From Cylindrotheca closterium (taxonomy: Eukaryota > Bacillariophyta > Bacillariophyceae > Bacillariales > Bacillariaceae), in NCBI GenBank assembly GCA_933822405.4, contig CAKOGP040000001.1, forward strand, positions 929,036 to 993,035: a DNA stretch of 64,000 nucleotides, given 5' to 3'. The first letter of the stretch is position 1; the number at the start of each line of letters is the position of its first letter. The notes under the pieces were generated by a model that did not search any database, was not told the origin of the DNA, and saw only the letters and a list, made by a program, of their open reading frames with translations. Both the position numbers and the translations under genes were made by a program. Positions 41,769 to 52,571 of the stretch are shown here, one piece after another.

Positions 41769-43079
41769 ATGACTGTCATCCAATCATCGTTGCGCTTCGG
41801 GAAGAAGCTCGTGATGAGGCAACGACATGCCTTGCAGACCATTCCATGTTCCCGAGGATCAAGATTTCTTTCAGATTCTACACGCACTAGCAGCGCCACA
41901 ATGCCTCTTAAAGGTACTGCTGATCCCTGCGCGGAGAGGTTGCCAGATGCGGGTTCGAAGAAGAAACGCGAAGCTTCCAAGACAGCTGCCTACTTGGATC
42001 TCGCCAAGGCCAAGCTTTCTGCTTTGGTCGTGACAACTACAGCGGCTGGCTTTGTAGCAGCAGGTGGACCGCTCAGTGAACAAGCAGCGCTCGCCGGGTG
42101 TTGCATCGTGGGCACAGCACTATGTTCATCCTCGGCAGCTGCAATGAATCAAATATTTGAAATTGATCGTGATTCCAAAATGAAACGAACCCAGAAACGT
42201 CCTTTGGTGGTAAATACTCTTAGTGTTCAAGAGGCCAAAACGGCGGCTGCGGTTTGGGGTATTTCGGGAACTTCTATCCTTGCTTTTGGAACTGATCCAG
42301 TAACAGCCTCTTTGGGTTTGGCGAATATTGGTCTGTATGCTGGACTTTATACCTACATGAAACCGAGATCAATCTACAACACCTGGGTTGGGGCAGTAGT
42401 TGGAGCGATACCACCCGTAATGGGCTGGACAGCTGCTACTGGTGGCTCTCTGCTGGATTTGGATGCCATGATTCTTGGTACTACTCTATACTTGTGGCAG
42501 ATGCCACATTTTTTTGCTCTCAGCTACATGCACCGAGTCGATTACAAGCGAGGTGGATTTGCCATGCTTCCTGTGCTGGAATCAGATGGTGAACGAACGT
42601 CTCAAGTTATTCTTCGCTACGCTGCCTACCTCTCGACGGTCCCATTGATTGCCACAGCCTGCGATGTTACCAGCAGCATGTTTGCTTTGGAAGGGATTGC
42701 ATTGAACTCGTATGCTCTCTATGTTGCCAACAACTTCAGACAAGAGCGTACCAATGCAAACGCAAGGAAGGTGTTCTTGACGTCGCTCTGGTATCTTCCT
42801 ACTTGGCTCGTCCTGTTCTTGATCCATTCCAAGGTGTGGGACGAAGAAAAAGACCGTGACGTTGTCCGAGACAAACTTTCAGCTGCCATTCATGCAGTCC
42901 GTGAACAAGGAAAGCAGGCATGTATCCACGAGCATGTAGTTGCCAATAACTCTTCCGCGTCGGGAGAGGAGGCGTGCCCAGTCACTCTTTCTAAGAATAT
43001 TACTAAGGGTGTGATTGCTGGTGCCGCAACTTCCACTGTCCAGACTGTTCAAGGAGCGGGCTCCAAGAAGGAAATGTAG
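41769..43079 (+). CDS. COX10: Protoheme IX farnesyltransferase (COX10)
   Basis: A single exon. I prefer the ATG at 41769 (436 residues) because it opens with a basic, amphipathic mitochondrial presequence (SSLRFGKKLVMRQRHALQ); an in-frame ATG at 41664 would add 35 residues without that character. The UbiA-type prenyltransferase domain has LDLAKAKLSALVVTTTAAGF, the first aspartate-rich motif in NQIFEIDRDSKMKRTQKRPL, and HFFALSYMHRVDYKRGGFAMLPV (second motif region). It adds farnesyl to heme b to make heme O for cytochrome oxidase in the inner mitochondrial membrane. The tail of about 80 residues after the last membrane segment is not conserved. Confidence 0.95.
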   Translation: MTVIQSSLRFGKKLVMRQRHALQTIPCSRGSRFLSDSTRTSSATMPLKGTADPCAERLPDAGSKKKREASKTAAYLDLAKAKLSALVVTTTAAGFVAAGGPLSEQAALAGCCIVGTALCSSSAAAMNQIFEIDRDSKMKRTQKRPLVVNTLSVQEAKTAAAVWGISGTSILAFGTDPVTASLGLANIGLYAGLYTYMKPRSIYNTWVGAVVGAIPPVMGWTAATGGSLLDLDAMILGTTLYLWQMPHFFALSYMHRVDYKRGGFAMLPVLESDGERTSQVILRYAAYLSTVPLIATACDVTSSMFALEGIALNSYALYVANNFRQERTNANARKVFLTSLWYLPTWLVLFLIHSKVWDEEKDRDVVRDKLSAAIHAVREQGKQACIHEHVVANNSSASGEEACPVTLSKNITKGVIAGAATSTVQTVQGAGSKKEM

Positions 43080-43170
43080 AAAACAACCACGCGCCGCCAT
43101 AAGCTATCACATCGTATTGTAATTTGATCTAGAATAAAAATGACATCTATTTTGTTGCTGTTGCGACATG

Positions 43171-44085
43171 CTACTGTGCTGGTTGGCTATCTTCTAGATC
43201 TTCATCGCTGCCAAAGACTTCAGACAAGACAAAGCCAATCAAATCCCACTCGTGTTCGTAGAATGGAAAGGTCATTAGCAAAAAGAAAGCAGTATCTTCG
43301 TCCATGGGGCCAAACTTTGTCGCCGTCAAAAAAGAATGCAGTAGTTCAGGATCCATGAATGCCATGTAAGTGTCACAGTTTTCGTGTTCGTCGTCGTCCT
43401 CTTGTTCTCCTTCGTTTCCTTGCGCTTGCGGTGCAGCTCCAGAATTTTCGCTCAATTTTGCCCGTTTACTTGGATTTCGGTCATTTGCCGGACTTGTGCT
43501 GGGTGGGTTTTGTTTCTTTGTCTCGGCATTTACTTCATGCACTACCTCTTCGTCGTCGTCAATATCACTCCACAAATCATCCTCATTTTCCTCCTCTTCC
43601 ATCATTTGATCATTTATGCATACTGCAGCGGTATCAGTACAGGGAGCGTCCCCCGGTGACCATACTTGTACGACGAGAAGATTTTGCCGTTCTGAGTAAC
43701 TATTTTCAGCCATTTCAATGGAATACCATATTTGTGTTCCCTTTGTGGTTCCTTCGCGTGGCTTTTGTTCGTATCGAAATGTCAATTGAAGATCCTTCCC
43801 GTTGTCAATTGTGACTACGGCATCATTCGCAACGTATTTCCGCGTTCGTACTCGACTGCAAGATGTGACTTGAATCATGGACTTGAACTGCCGTATTTGA
43901 GATTTCATCTTTTCGAAAGCTTCAAATGGGTCCGTTTCGAACATGTCGCGGGTATCTTCAGTTTCTTTCATCAACAGCGCCTCCTCGTGAATTACTCGAA
44001 GTACGTCACTCGCGATCTGACTTCCATCCTGGGTCTGGATAAAGCTTTTTATCGCCGAGCGCACAGAAGGTCTAAGATTAGACAT
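43171..44085 (-). CDS. Acidic protein of unknown function
   Basis: One exon of 304 residues. Residues 1-60 are helical (SAIKSFIQTQDGSQIASDVLRVIHEEAL); 85-155 look like a beta-rich segment with QLTFRYEQ and QIWYSIEM; 165-235 are strongly acidic and disordered; the last 70 residues are hydrophobic and orderly (MDPELLHSFLTATKFGPMDEDTAFFLLMTFPFYEHEWDLIGFVLSEVFG). I do not recognise the family. The ordered ends around an acidic linker suggest a scaffold or chaperone-like factor. It is head-to-head with the PDI gene, 174 bp apart. Confidence 0.7.
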   Translation of the reverse strand: MSNLRPSVRSAIKSFIQTQDGSQIASDVLRVIHEEALLMKETEDTRDMFETDPFEAFEKMKSQIRQFKSMIQVTSCSRVRTRKYVANDAVVTIDNGKDLQLTFRYEQKPREGTTKGTQIWYSIEMAENSYSERQNLLVVQVWSPGDAPCTDTAAVCINDQMMEEEENEDDLWSDIDDDEEVVHEVNAETKKQNPPSTSPANDRNPSKRAKLSENSGAAPQAQGNEGEQEDDDEHENCDTYMAFMDPELLHSFLTATKFGPMDEDTAFFLLMTFPFYEHEWDLIGFVLSEVFGSDEDLEDSQPAQ

Positions 44086-44259
44086 GCTGTAGGTGATGGA
44101 TAGAAGTGAGGTTGTTTGTTTTGCATCTCATTTTTTCAGAATCGATGGCCAGCGCGCGCGAACGACGCGAGTTGCATCGTTCTGTCTGTTCTCGTGCGGA
44201 TTCAAAACGAAGGACGAAGATTTCCGTTGCCAGCTTTGGAAACGGTCCCAAAATTGAAG

Positions 44260-45148
44260 ATGAAGACTACCTTGTTGGGAATCGTTGTGGCGTTGTTGTC
44301 CGCATCCGGGGTCAGTGCCTCGGGAGCGGTAGAGCTCACCAAAGAAAACTTTGATGAAAAGACTAGCGGAAAGAACGCTTTCGTCAAGTTCCTTGCGCCT
44401 TGGGTAAGTTCAGTTTGATAATCTCGGAAGTATTCTAGTTTTGAAGAATTGGAGTCTCTATCTCGAGATTACCGCTAGGTTAGATGCAACGTTTCCGCAT
44501 CTCTGTCACTTTGATGTGTTGGTTATTGTGGTTCCACATTTTCTTCGAGCTCGAGTAATTCAGTTGAGTTTAACAAACTGCTGAACGATGTTTTCCTCAC
44601 GGTCTGCTCTCTTTACTGCAAACTATAGTGAGGTCACTGTAAATCCATGAAGCCCGATTGGGACAAGTTGGGAGAGGAGTACGCAGCCTCCTCTTCCGTC
44701 GTGATTGGCGACGCAGATTGTACAGAGAGCGGAGAAGCATTGTGTACACAATTCGAAGTCCGTGGTTGTAAGTAGTTTCACATGACCCCATTGTTGATTG
44801 AAGTGTTGACATTATTGGTTCTGATATTGTGCGTCATGATTTGCAGATCCCACCATCAAATACTTTGTTGATGGGGATAAAAAGGGAGAAGATTATTCAG
44901 GAGGCAGAGACTATGACTCCTTGAAAAAGTTCGTGGAGGATAAGTTGGAGGTCAAGTGTGATGTTAAGGATCCCACTGAATGCTCCGATAAGGAAAAGAA
45001 ATACATTACCAAGATGGAGGCAAAATCCTCCGCCGATCGCGTGGCGCAGATTGCACGTCTTGAAAAGATGGCTGGAGACAAGATGAAGGGCGACTTGAAG
45101 CAATGGCTTCATCAAAGACTACACATCTTGCGGGCACTTGAAGCTTAG
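44260..45148 (+). CDS. PDI/thioredoxin-domain protein, probable selenoprotein (UGA at active site)
   Basis: Exons 44260-44403, 44629-44767 and 44847-45148 (introns of 225 and 79 nt) encode 194 residues. A signal peptide (about 1-20) precedes a single thioredoxin domain: FVKFLAPW, then the active site, then SMKPDWDKLGEEYA and RG|YPTIKYFVDGDKKGEDYSGGRDYDSL. The splice after W48 is in phase 0, and the first codon of exon 2 is TGA (44629-44631), followed by GGT CAC TGT AAA. The motif therefore reads W-(UGA)-G-H-C-K, with UGA exactly where PDI has its nucleophilic cysteine. The frame is otherwise open to the end. Selenocysteine is the natural reading; PDI selenoproteins are known from algae. The C-terminal 70 residues are a charged helical domain; no KDEL. 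Confidence 0.82.
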
Positions 45149-45706
45149 TTCTTCAGATGCGGCGTGCCTACAGTTTTAATTTGGACATCGAAGAGCATGA
45201 TACCTCAGTATACAGTTTCCAAAGAGGGCTGTAAATTTCTTGGAGAAGCGCGTGTTGCGTCGCGCTGTGTGAGACGGATGACGTTGCTTTTATCGTTGAT
45301 GGAAGAGTACGACCATGAGCAGAAAGTAACTGAAAGATTTCACACACCATGTAATTGGCAGCTGCTGTGAGGAGGTGTGCATTGGGGCTTCGTGACAAAG
45401 CGTTTAATCTAAACTATAGCATATCAACATTGAAAACCAAACTTTCAACATACAGGGCTGACTACGGTTAGGTACCGGTACTGTGACACCCTGGTACCGG
45501 TATGTGGTTCATATTGTTTTGCTCATCTCTCATCTGACTCACGGGTGAAATATTCGGGACTCATTTGGTTCGTACTCACCCGTTTGAAATGTTCGAAAGC
45601 GGAAGTTCGACCATCACACATCACCTCAAACTAAACAACTTTTCCTCGTTTTGTCCATAGTTGAGCAACCATCTGCGCTGGGAATAACTGGCCAACCGAA
45701 TAGAAT
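45149..45706. other. 3' flank of the PDI gene and helicase promoter
   Basis: If the PDI is a selenoprotein, a SECIS element should lie here. Stem-forming pieces are visible (a GC-rich hairpin at about 45246-45268 and an imperfect stem around 45196-45245 after an ATGA), but neither fits the SECIS core spacing by eye. Two TACCGGTA palindromes stand at 45473-45480 and 45495-45502. Confidence 0.4.
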
Positions 45707-48700
45707 ATGGAGCCAATAAGACGGATAACGAGGAGTTTTCCTGTTGTCGTCCTAGCCTCGATGCTTTTGTGTCAGTTTACCCCGCAAGGATGGTCCTTTC
45801 CATTGGCGACATCTACCCCACGAAGGTTGCCATCCAGTTCTACGTTCGCTACGTCGACAGAGGCAGTAGACGATTCGGATGTAATAGACTCTATCAATCT
45901 GGGTCGATCCGACCTAGCAAAGTATTTTGACTTTCCACTTGACGATTGGCAACTGCAAGCTGGGGGAGAAATTCTGAAGGGCAACAACATTATCGTTTGT
46001 GCACCGACAGGAGCGGGCAAGACCGTGTGTGGTGAAATGGCTCTTCATGCAGCATATGATAAAGACTTAGATGGAGTCTATACGACGCCTCTCAAGGCAC
46101 TGTCGAACCAGAAGTATTCAGAGTGAGTTCAATCCATATGGAAAAGGGAAAAGGTAGATGTATACCAATTCCTCAAATACTATTGTTCTGATACTTTACA
46201 TCTTAGGCTTCGTCAGCGGTTTGGTGCTAAACATGTTGGGTTATCTACAGGAGATGTTTCCATCAATCGCCAGGAAGCCCGATTGACAGTCATGACAACG
46301 GAAGTATACAGGAATATTGCTTGGCGATCTACTGGGTCTGTTGATCCTGCCATAGAAACAGGAAGCAAAACAAATGATCTCAAGAAGAATGCTGTGGTAG
46401 TTTTGGACGAGCTTCACTACATGGGAATTCCTGGTAGAGGTGGAGTTTGGGAGGAGTGTATCATCACTTCACCACCGCACACGCAGATCATTGGTCTGTC
46501 GGCAACATTACCGAATGCTCGTCAGCTTGCAGATTGGATGGAAGCAGTAACAGGAAGAAAGACGATTCTAATTGATGCACCAGGTGCACGTCCCGTACCT
46601 CTAAAGTACATGTTCGCTACTAAGGAAGGGATGTACCCATTGTTTCGAAATCCTGATGCAGGTCCCGGCTCTAAGCTTGGCCTTCTTGGATACCGAGATG
46701 ATGGGATATCACGAAGCATGGATTCGGACTCAAACTCTTCAAAGAAGGGCGTTCTCACTGATTTGGATGACCTAATCGACGAGAAACTCCCTCGAGGATT
46801 GCAAACAAATCCAGCCCTGGAAAAGTTGGCGCAAAGAAGGATGCAACGGGTAAACGAAGCCTTGGACAGGCAACGGGAAAAGTACAGCCGTGTTATTGAT
46901 GATTTTGATGATTGGGACTTCAATGGTGGCAGAGGCAGAGGACGACGCTCGTCTGGTAATCGAAGAATGTCAAATCGTGAAGAACGAAGGGAAAAAGACC
47001 GCTTGTTGAAACGGGAAATGAGAAAATCTGTTCCCTCGCTCCCTGTGTTGCTCGAGAGACTGAAGGAAAAGGACTTGCTGCCGGCAATTTTTTTCATCTT
47101 TTCCCGAGCAGGATGCGACCAGGCAGCTGATAATATCCGAAGCGCATACAAGAGACCCCGTGATCCATTTCGGGATGTTGACTTTGATTCTGCAGAAGAA
47201 GAATCCAACATCAAGAAGAAAAACAAAAAGAAAAATCCCAAGAAAAAGAGTTCGAAGGACGGTATTGTGGAAGATGGCGATGGAAGGAAATTCCGAATGT
47301 CCAGCGATAATATCAACGAAGGCACATTCATTTCATTGATGGAAGAAAGACAAGCAATAATCAGTGAAGATGATTTAGCATCGGCGTCCCCGTTTCGCTC
47401 TGAGAACTGGAACTTCTACAGTACTTCAGGACTTCTTACGTCGAAAGAGGTGGAAACCGTAGCAAGACGCGTCGCTCAGTTCAATGCTGATAATGAAGAG
47501 ATTGCGTTTGCAGAAAATGTGATCGAACAGTTACTGTTCGGAGTTGGTTCGCACCACGCAGGCATGCTCCCTGCTCACAAAGCATTTGTCGAAACACTTT
47601 TCCGAGCGAATCTGATGAAGGCCTGCTTTGCAACGGAGACTTTAGCGGCAGGAATCAACATGCCTGCTCGTACCACGGTTGTTTGCGCTCTAGCAAAACG
47701 TGATGGGAGCGGAATGAACCTCCTTGAGACTTCTAACATGCTTCAAATGGCCGGGCGAGCAGGTCGTCGTGGTATGGATACATCTGGTACATGTGTGATT
47801 GTAGCAACTCCATTTGAAAGCCACGATGCTGCAGCTCTGATCCTAACGAACCCTATCAAGCCAATAACATCCCAGTTTAGACCATCCTATTCATTGGCGG
47901 TTAATCTCATATCCAGGGGGGGAGGAAAGCTGGACGTTGCTAAGCAGCTTGTTAGTAAGTCATTCGCCATGTGGGAGAAGCAGCAAACGGAGAAAAAAAT
48001 GACAAAGGCTTCGGAGGAAGGAGGTCTTGGAAACATTGTTCGTTCAGTTGCAGAGGATCGTTTCTTGTCCCTGCTGATGGAGGTATTGGAAAGAAATGTG
48101 AAGATGAAAAATGCGAAGCACGACGCTGCGTACTTGGAATTCATAGTGGGTATTTTCAAAGACCGGGAGCGCTTGAAAAAGACGTCGAAGGAGTACGAGG
48201 CGGCTGCCCTCTCCTTGGATCTGGAAGAGACAACTTTGGGCTGTCTCGAGTTGGAACTGAAGGATGCCATTGCAGCAAATCCGGCACTTGCTGATGGCGA
48301 GTCCGCAACCGAGGACGAAAAATATATTTTGGAACAAGTCGACGAGCAGCGCAAAAGAGTTGACAAAGTAGGAAAGCGAGTGCGAAAGCATGTCTTCGCG
48401 TCGCTAGCTACAATTGGAAATGGACTCATGGTGGAAAATGACGAAGACTGTCAGCTCCTAAGTGACACTTTCAAGTCGATGAAGCCAGGCAACCCAGAGC
48501 TTCAAGCGGATGATTTTGTCAGCTTGGCAAAGTCGGGACTAGTTGTCAAGAGAAAACTCCGAAAGCTTGCAAAGACTATGCCTGACGCAACTCCAGAGTC
48601 GCTTCTGCTGGAAGCTTCCAATGTCATTGAAATTAAGGACGGAACCTGGGACGACATGCTTGCCATCACAAAAACACTGACGGCGTTTGGATGCCTGGAA

Positions 48701-49645
48701 ACTACAAATAAGACAAAGTCTGACGTGTTTGACGACATTGAAGATCAAGTGTTTGACGTAACTCCTGCCGGGATAGATGTTGGTATGTTGAGTTTTGAAA
48801 ACTCACTGTGGGGCTTTGTCGCAATGGGCGGTACATGGGATGTGATGGGAATGTCTGCGTCGTATGATGAGTTCAATTCAGCCATGACATCGTTTGAAAG
48901 AGACATGGACTTCTATGATGATGATGAATCAAAGAAAGAAGAGTCATCATCGATGTCAGCCCCTCACATTGAAGCTGAGGATCTTGTGAATCAACTGCTA
49001 AATCTTTCGCCTTCTGAGATGGCTGGATATGTCAGCTGTTTAGTATGCGGGGACACTGCAAGATCAAGTCTATCTTCAATGGATGTATTCACAAGGCTTG
49101 TGCCCCGGCAGCAAAGATCAATTCAGGTCCTTCTTGACTCCACCGATCGATTAATGGATGTGCAACGACAATTCGAAGTAGACGCAAAAGCTTCCAATTG
49201 CCAATTTGACGTCACCCATTGTGAAGTTGTCACCCAGTGGGCAGAAGGATGCACGTGGAGTGAAGCTCTAGAAATGTCTGGTGCTGCACCAGGGGACTTG
49301 ACCAGAATTATTGGTCGAGCATTGGATGCAGTCCGACAGTTTGGAAGTCTCAAGTACACTCCCTTGCGCAAATCAGATACAGGCGACGCGATTGTCGATC
49401 CCTTTTCTCGAGGCATCCACCCAGAGCTTCGTCGAAAGTGCCGTGAAGCAGCCAAGGCTATGAACCGGTACCCTGTCAAGGATCCATTGCCATTTGAAGC
49501 CGAAGCGGAGGACGAACCATCTGAAGACGAGGAAGAAACTGGAGATACCGAGTCCAGCGATGATTCAATAGAGGAGTCAAACGAATCTCTTGTCGATGAC
49601 GAAGGACAAGTTGATTTGGATGACGTCGACAGCCGAACAGTATAA
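45707..49645 (+). CDS. ISE2: Ski2-like DExH RNA helicase, plastid ISE2 type
   Basis: Exons 45707-46122 and 46207-49645, with an 84-nt intron, give 1284 residues. The leader has a signal-peptide core (about 11-25) ending near WSFPLA, suggesting plastid import. Helicase motifs are APTGAGKT (99-106), DELH (206-209), GLSATLPN, HHAGMLPAHK, ATETLAAGINMPART and QMAGRAGRRGMD. The C-terminal DSHCT-like region ends with CEVVTQWAEGCTWSEAL ... GDLTRIIGRALDAVRQF. This set matches Ski2/Mtr4-class helicases; the plant relative ISE2 processes chloroplast RNA. A basic linker (about 300-400) between the RecA domains is expanded. The tail is acidic. Nuclear or cytosolic Ski2 is less likely given the leader. Confidence 0.88.
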
Positions 49646-49698
49646 AATGCTAAAAGATAATGATAAACCAAAGCAACAAAAGCAATCAATCACGTTTG

Positions 49699-50883
49699 TT
49701 ATGTTACGCCATCCTCGAGTTCCGAAAACTTGAAGAAATAAACAACGCCTGCAAGTATGAGCGTAAAGAGAATGAATGCAAATTGCCGATATTCATACAT
49801 TGCAGCCATCATTGTGCTGAGCTTTCCACCAGAATTGCTTTGCTTGAAGCTTGCCAGCTGCCTGAGTTCATCATCTCCCAGCAAATCCGCCGAGTCTTGC
49901 GAATGATACTCTTCTTGCATTGGAATGACAGCTGCTAGTTTTGATTTCCACCTGGATGCCAATGGTGGTGCCGACGAGGTTGTAGTTGTCGACGATTGCG
50001 AAAGGTCGGGCCGTTTCAATATCTTGTTCACTTGATTGGACGCCATATTCTTCATCCAGCTTCCCAGTTCCCTTGGCGTTGCCGGTAGCGATAATGAGAT
50101 TGAAGATATTGAAGTTTGTTCTTCGTTCGACTGTGAATTTGTTTCCATTTGATTCTCCGCATCGGCCATGTCTGCCAAAAATCGATGCATTTTTGGTTTT
50201 TCTTCTTTGGCTAACTGCTTCTTCGACGTTTTGGAATTGGACTTCTTTGGCTTCTTCGTTTTCTGTGCTGCACCATCCTCAACTTTGCTCTTACGAATCA
50301 TTGACAGGATTGGATCATCTTCTTCGTCTCCTTCGTCGTTCCAACTATCACTATCGCTGGAACTGTCCGATGCAACACTACTTTCATCATCCACTTCACA
50401 TGTTTCAGGTGATGCTGGCCTTGCGGTCATCGCGTCTGTCACTACTGACATCATAAGCGGCCTCGTTTTCTTTGGAGCCGTTTCTATTGGACTATCATTG
50501 ACTATCAATGGGATGTCTTCCTCTTCCGTCAAGCTGCTCTTGAATGATGCTTCATCACTTTGTGGTTTGGATGGGATTGACGGCGTTTCAGAAGCCTCAT
50601 TTTGAAAGATTCGCTTGTCGATTAATGACCATGGCGTTGGAGTATCTGATGAATTTTCTTCTTTCTTTATTCTTCTTTCACCATTTCGTTGTTGTTCCTC
50701 TTCTTGTTTCTCTCCTTTCACGTTAAACTCCTCCTTGTGAATGTAATCGTCCTTGGCTGCCATCTCATCCAAGGAAGGTAGCTTTTTGGCGGCGTCTCTC
50801 GCCTGCTCTCGCATCTTGGAAGCAAAACCTTTCAGGTTATTAAGATTATTCATTCCGAATTGTTGGTAATTACCAGACTTCAT
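49699..50883 (-). CDS. Low-complexity protein with C-terminal membrane anchor
   Basis: One exon of 394 residues. Most of it is polar and disordered with acidic serine runs (SSVASDSSSDSDSWNDEGDEEDD) and basic patches. A short helical N-terminus (NNLKGFASKMREQARDAAKKL) and one hydrophobic segment at about 367-384 (FAFILFTLILAGVVYFF), ten residues from the end, give a tail-anchored topology. No domain is recognised. It may tether something to the ER or an organelle surface. Confidence 0.65.
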   Translation of the reverse strand: MKSGNYQQFGMNNLNNLKGFASKMREQARDAAKKLPSLDEMAAKDDYIHKEEFNVKGEKQEEEQQRNGERRIKKEENSSDTPTPWSLIDKRIFQNEASETPSIPSKPQSDEASFKSSLTEEEDIPLIVNDSPIETAPKKTRPLMMSVVTDAMTARPASPETCEVDDESSVASDSSSDSDSWNDEGDEEDDPILSMIRKSKVEDGAAQKTKKPKKSNSKTSKKQLAKEEKPKMHRFLADMADAENQMETNSQSNEEQTSISSISLSLPATPRELGSWMKNMASNQVNKILKRPDLSQSSTTTTSSAPPLASRWKSKLAAVIPMQEEYHSQDSADLLGDDELRQLASFKQSNSGGKLSTMMAAMYEYRQFAFILFTLILAGVVYFFKFSELEDGVT

Positions 50884-51071
50884 GATGATAGTGATGGTTC
50901 AGTGTGGAAAGGGATTGGCGATATTCATATCAATGACTCTTGCTTTTGTTTCGTGTTGGTTTGTCTGTTCCAATTTCGGATCGAATTGGTCGTGATCACT
51001 AAGGCCTAAGAAAGTACACCCAACAACCAAAACACCCAAAAGATCACGAAGATCGCAAAGAAAATCTGAAG

Positions 51072-51785
51072 ATGAAGTTCCGAGACGATGAACAGATTCT
51101 AAACTATCATGATGCAGTTGTCTATGGATCCGACCTACGAATCGTTCAAAGTGAAACAGATTGGTTGAATGATTCCTGTATTCAGTTCTACATGAACGTG
51201 CTGCAGTACTCTGGTGAAAACAACCACCAGAACCACCGCTTTGTGGATCCGTCCGTGATTTCCTTCTTTGTGCATCAGTGCACAGACCAAGACGATATAG
51301 AAGATTTCAAAAAAGGATTTGATCTTCCTGTAGATGGGAAATTGTTTATTCCAGTCAATGACACCATGAGATTGTGTGCGAATTGGATGGTCCCAAACAG
51401 CGGCACCCATTGGAGCCTCCTTGCGATTGTATTCGAGAAAGGAGTTGGGGTCGCTGCTTGGCACTTTGACTCTATGCGATCCAGCGGGAATATCAATGCT
51501 GCTGGAGATATTCTAAACAAGTTATCATTAGTGTTTCCTTCCATTCCAGTACTTCTTGAAAGGACAAAACTACCAGTCCAAGCCAAAGCACCCCAACAGA
51601 CCAATTGCAACGACTGTGGAGTACACACCCTCGTTACAGCCATGTTAGTATCTACAATGAATGGATCAAATCTAGCCATACATGAAGAACGGATACAGGA
51701 GTATGTAAAATCCAATCCAAGCTTTTGTAAGGAAATGCGCGCCACAATAGCGAGTGAAATGATCCAGCAAGCTTCGCTGAAATGA
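51072..51785 (+). CDS. SENP8: SENP8/DEN1-like deneddylase
   Basis: One exon of 237 residues, the size of SENP8. It is a C48 cysteine protease with the triad in order: H113 (GTHWSLL), D133 (HFDSM), oxyanion Q176 and C182 (QTNCNDCGVH). The start DAVVYGSDLRIVQSETDWLNDSCIQFYM matches the NEDD8-binding N-terminus. It would process NEDD8 or remove it from substrates. The gene shares a 188-bp promoter region with the tail-anchored protein gene. Confidence 0.93.
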   Translation: MKFRDDEQILNYHDAVVYGSDLRIVQSETDWLNDSCIQFYMNVLQYSGENNHQNHRFVDPSVISFFVHQCTDQDDIEDFKKGFDLPVDGKLFIPVNDTMRLCANWMVPNSGTHWSLLAIVFEKGVGVAAWHFDSMRSSGNINAAGDILNKLSLVFPSIPVLLERTKLPVQAKAPQQTNCNDCGVHTLVTAMLVSTMNGSNLAIHEERIQEYVKSNPSFCKEMRATIASEMIQQASLK

Positions 51786-52571
51786 AATATTCGGATGATG
51801 ATTCTTAACAATACAGTAGGAGGTGCAAGTACTGTAGCTTATTGTCATCGTCTGTGGAAGAAAGTTCCCACCGGTATTGTACTGGTCCCTGGTAGCTGCC
51901 AGAATTGTTCCTACCGGTATTGTACCGTTTACCATACCGATGTTGTACGGTACGGTCCGGAACGCCTGGTACTGTGCAGTTTAAAAAAGGTTGATCGGGA
52001 ACGAGTGGTCCGTCTTTGGGCTAATTCAGCACATTGTGCGTTCCTTAAACAGAATTCATTCCACGACCATCGCGCTTTGGATGCGACATAAAATCCACGG
52101 GTACATAACGTACCAGGTACCAACACGACATTGTAACCCAGTTTCGCACAATGGAGAACAGAAAAAAGTATTTCTACGAGTAAACAGAACTCTTGATTGC
52201 ACCCATTTAATGGGAGTGCATGTTATGTTTCACTGTCAAGATTGAAACCACTTATAGAAACGTTAAATGTCCTATGTGTCCGGTCTTTATTCTTTGGCAC
52301 ACCAGATATCCATATGATTGATTGTATTTATGCAGAAATTCAGCCGATTTCTTACAGCGGACATATCAAACAATCAGCACGGACAATTTTCGCCCTGTCA
52401 TTTCCAGTAGTTTGATAGACGTGCAAGTTTACGAGGCTCAATTCCACCACTCCCCAACTGGAAACTGGACGAGCCACAGTATCACCCAATAAAATCAAAC
52501 TCATCCAGTTGCACAGCTCATTGATTCATTCATTGATTCATTGATTCATTCATTCATTCAATATCGATATA
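51786..52571. other. Intergenic region with TACCGGTA/TACGGTA palindromes
   Basis: This 786-base region holds no supported gene. Between 51865 and 51965 it is dense in related short palindromes (CACCGGTA, TACCGGTA at 51912-51919, TACGGTACGG). Just before the HSF start is a 40-base run of ATTCATTG units. Confidence 0.5.
52520..52560. repeat. ATTCATTG-type tetranucleotide repeat
   Basis: Tandem ATTC/ATTG units stand 11 bases before the HSF start codon, probably within the 5' leader. Confidence 0.75.

Noticed and set aside
45196..45268. SECIS element in the 3' flank of the PDI gene
   Set aside because: Stem-forming sequence is present, but the ATGA-to-loop spacing and the paired GA are not convincing by eye; left unassigned until a SECIS search is run.
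46522..47331. 269-codon frame antisense to the helicase gene
   Set aside because: It mirrors the basic, repetitive linker of the helicase; serine/arginine-rich translation is what the antisense of that region must give.
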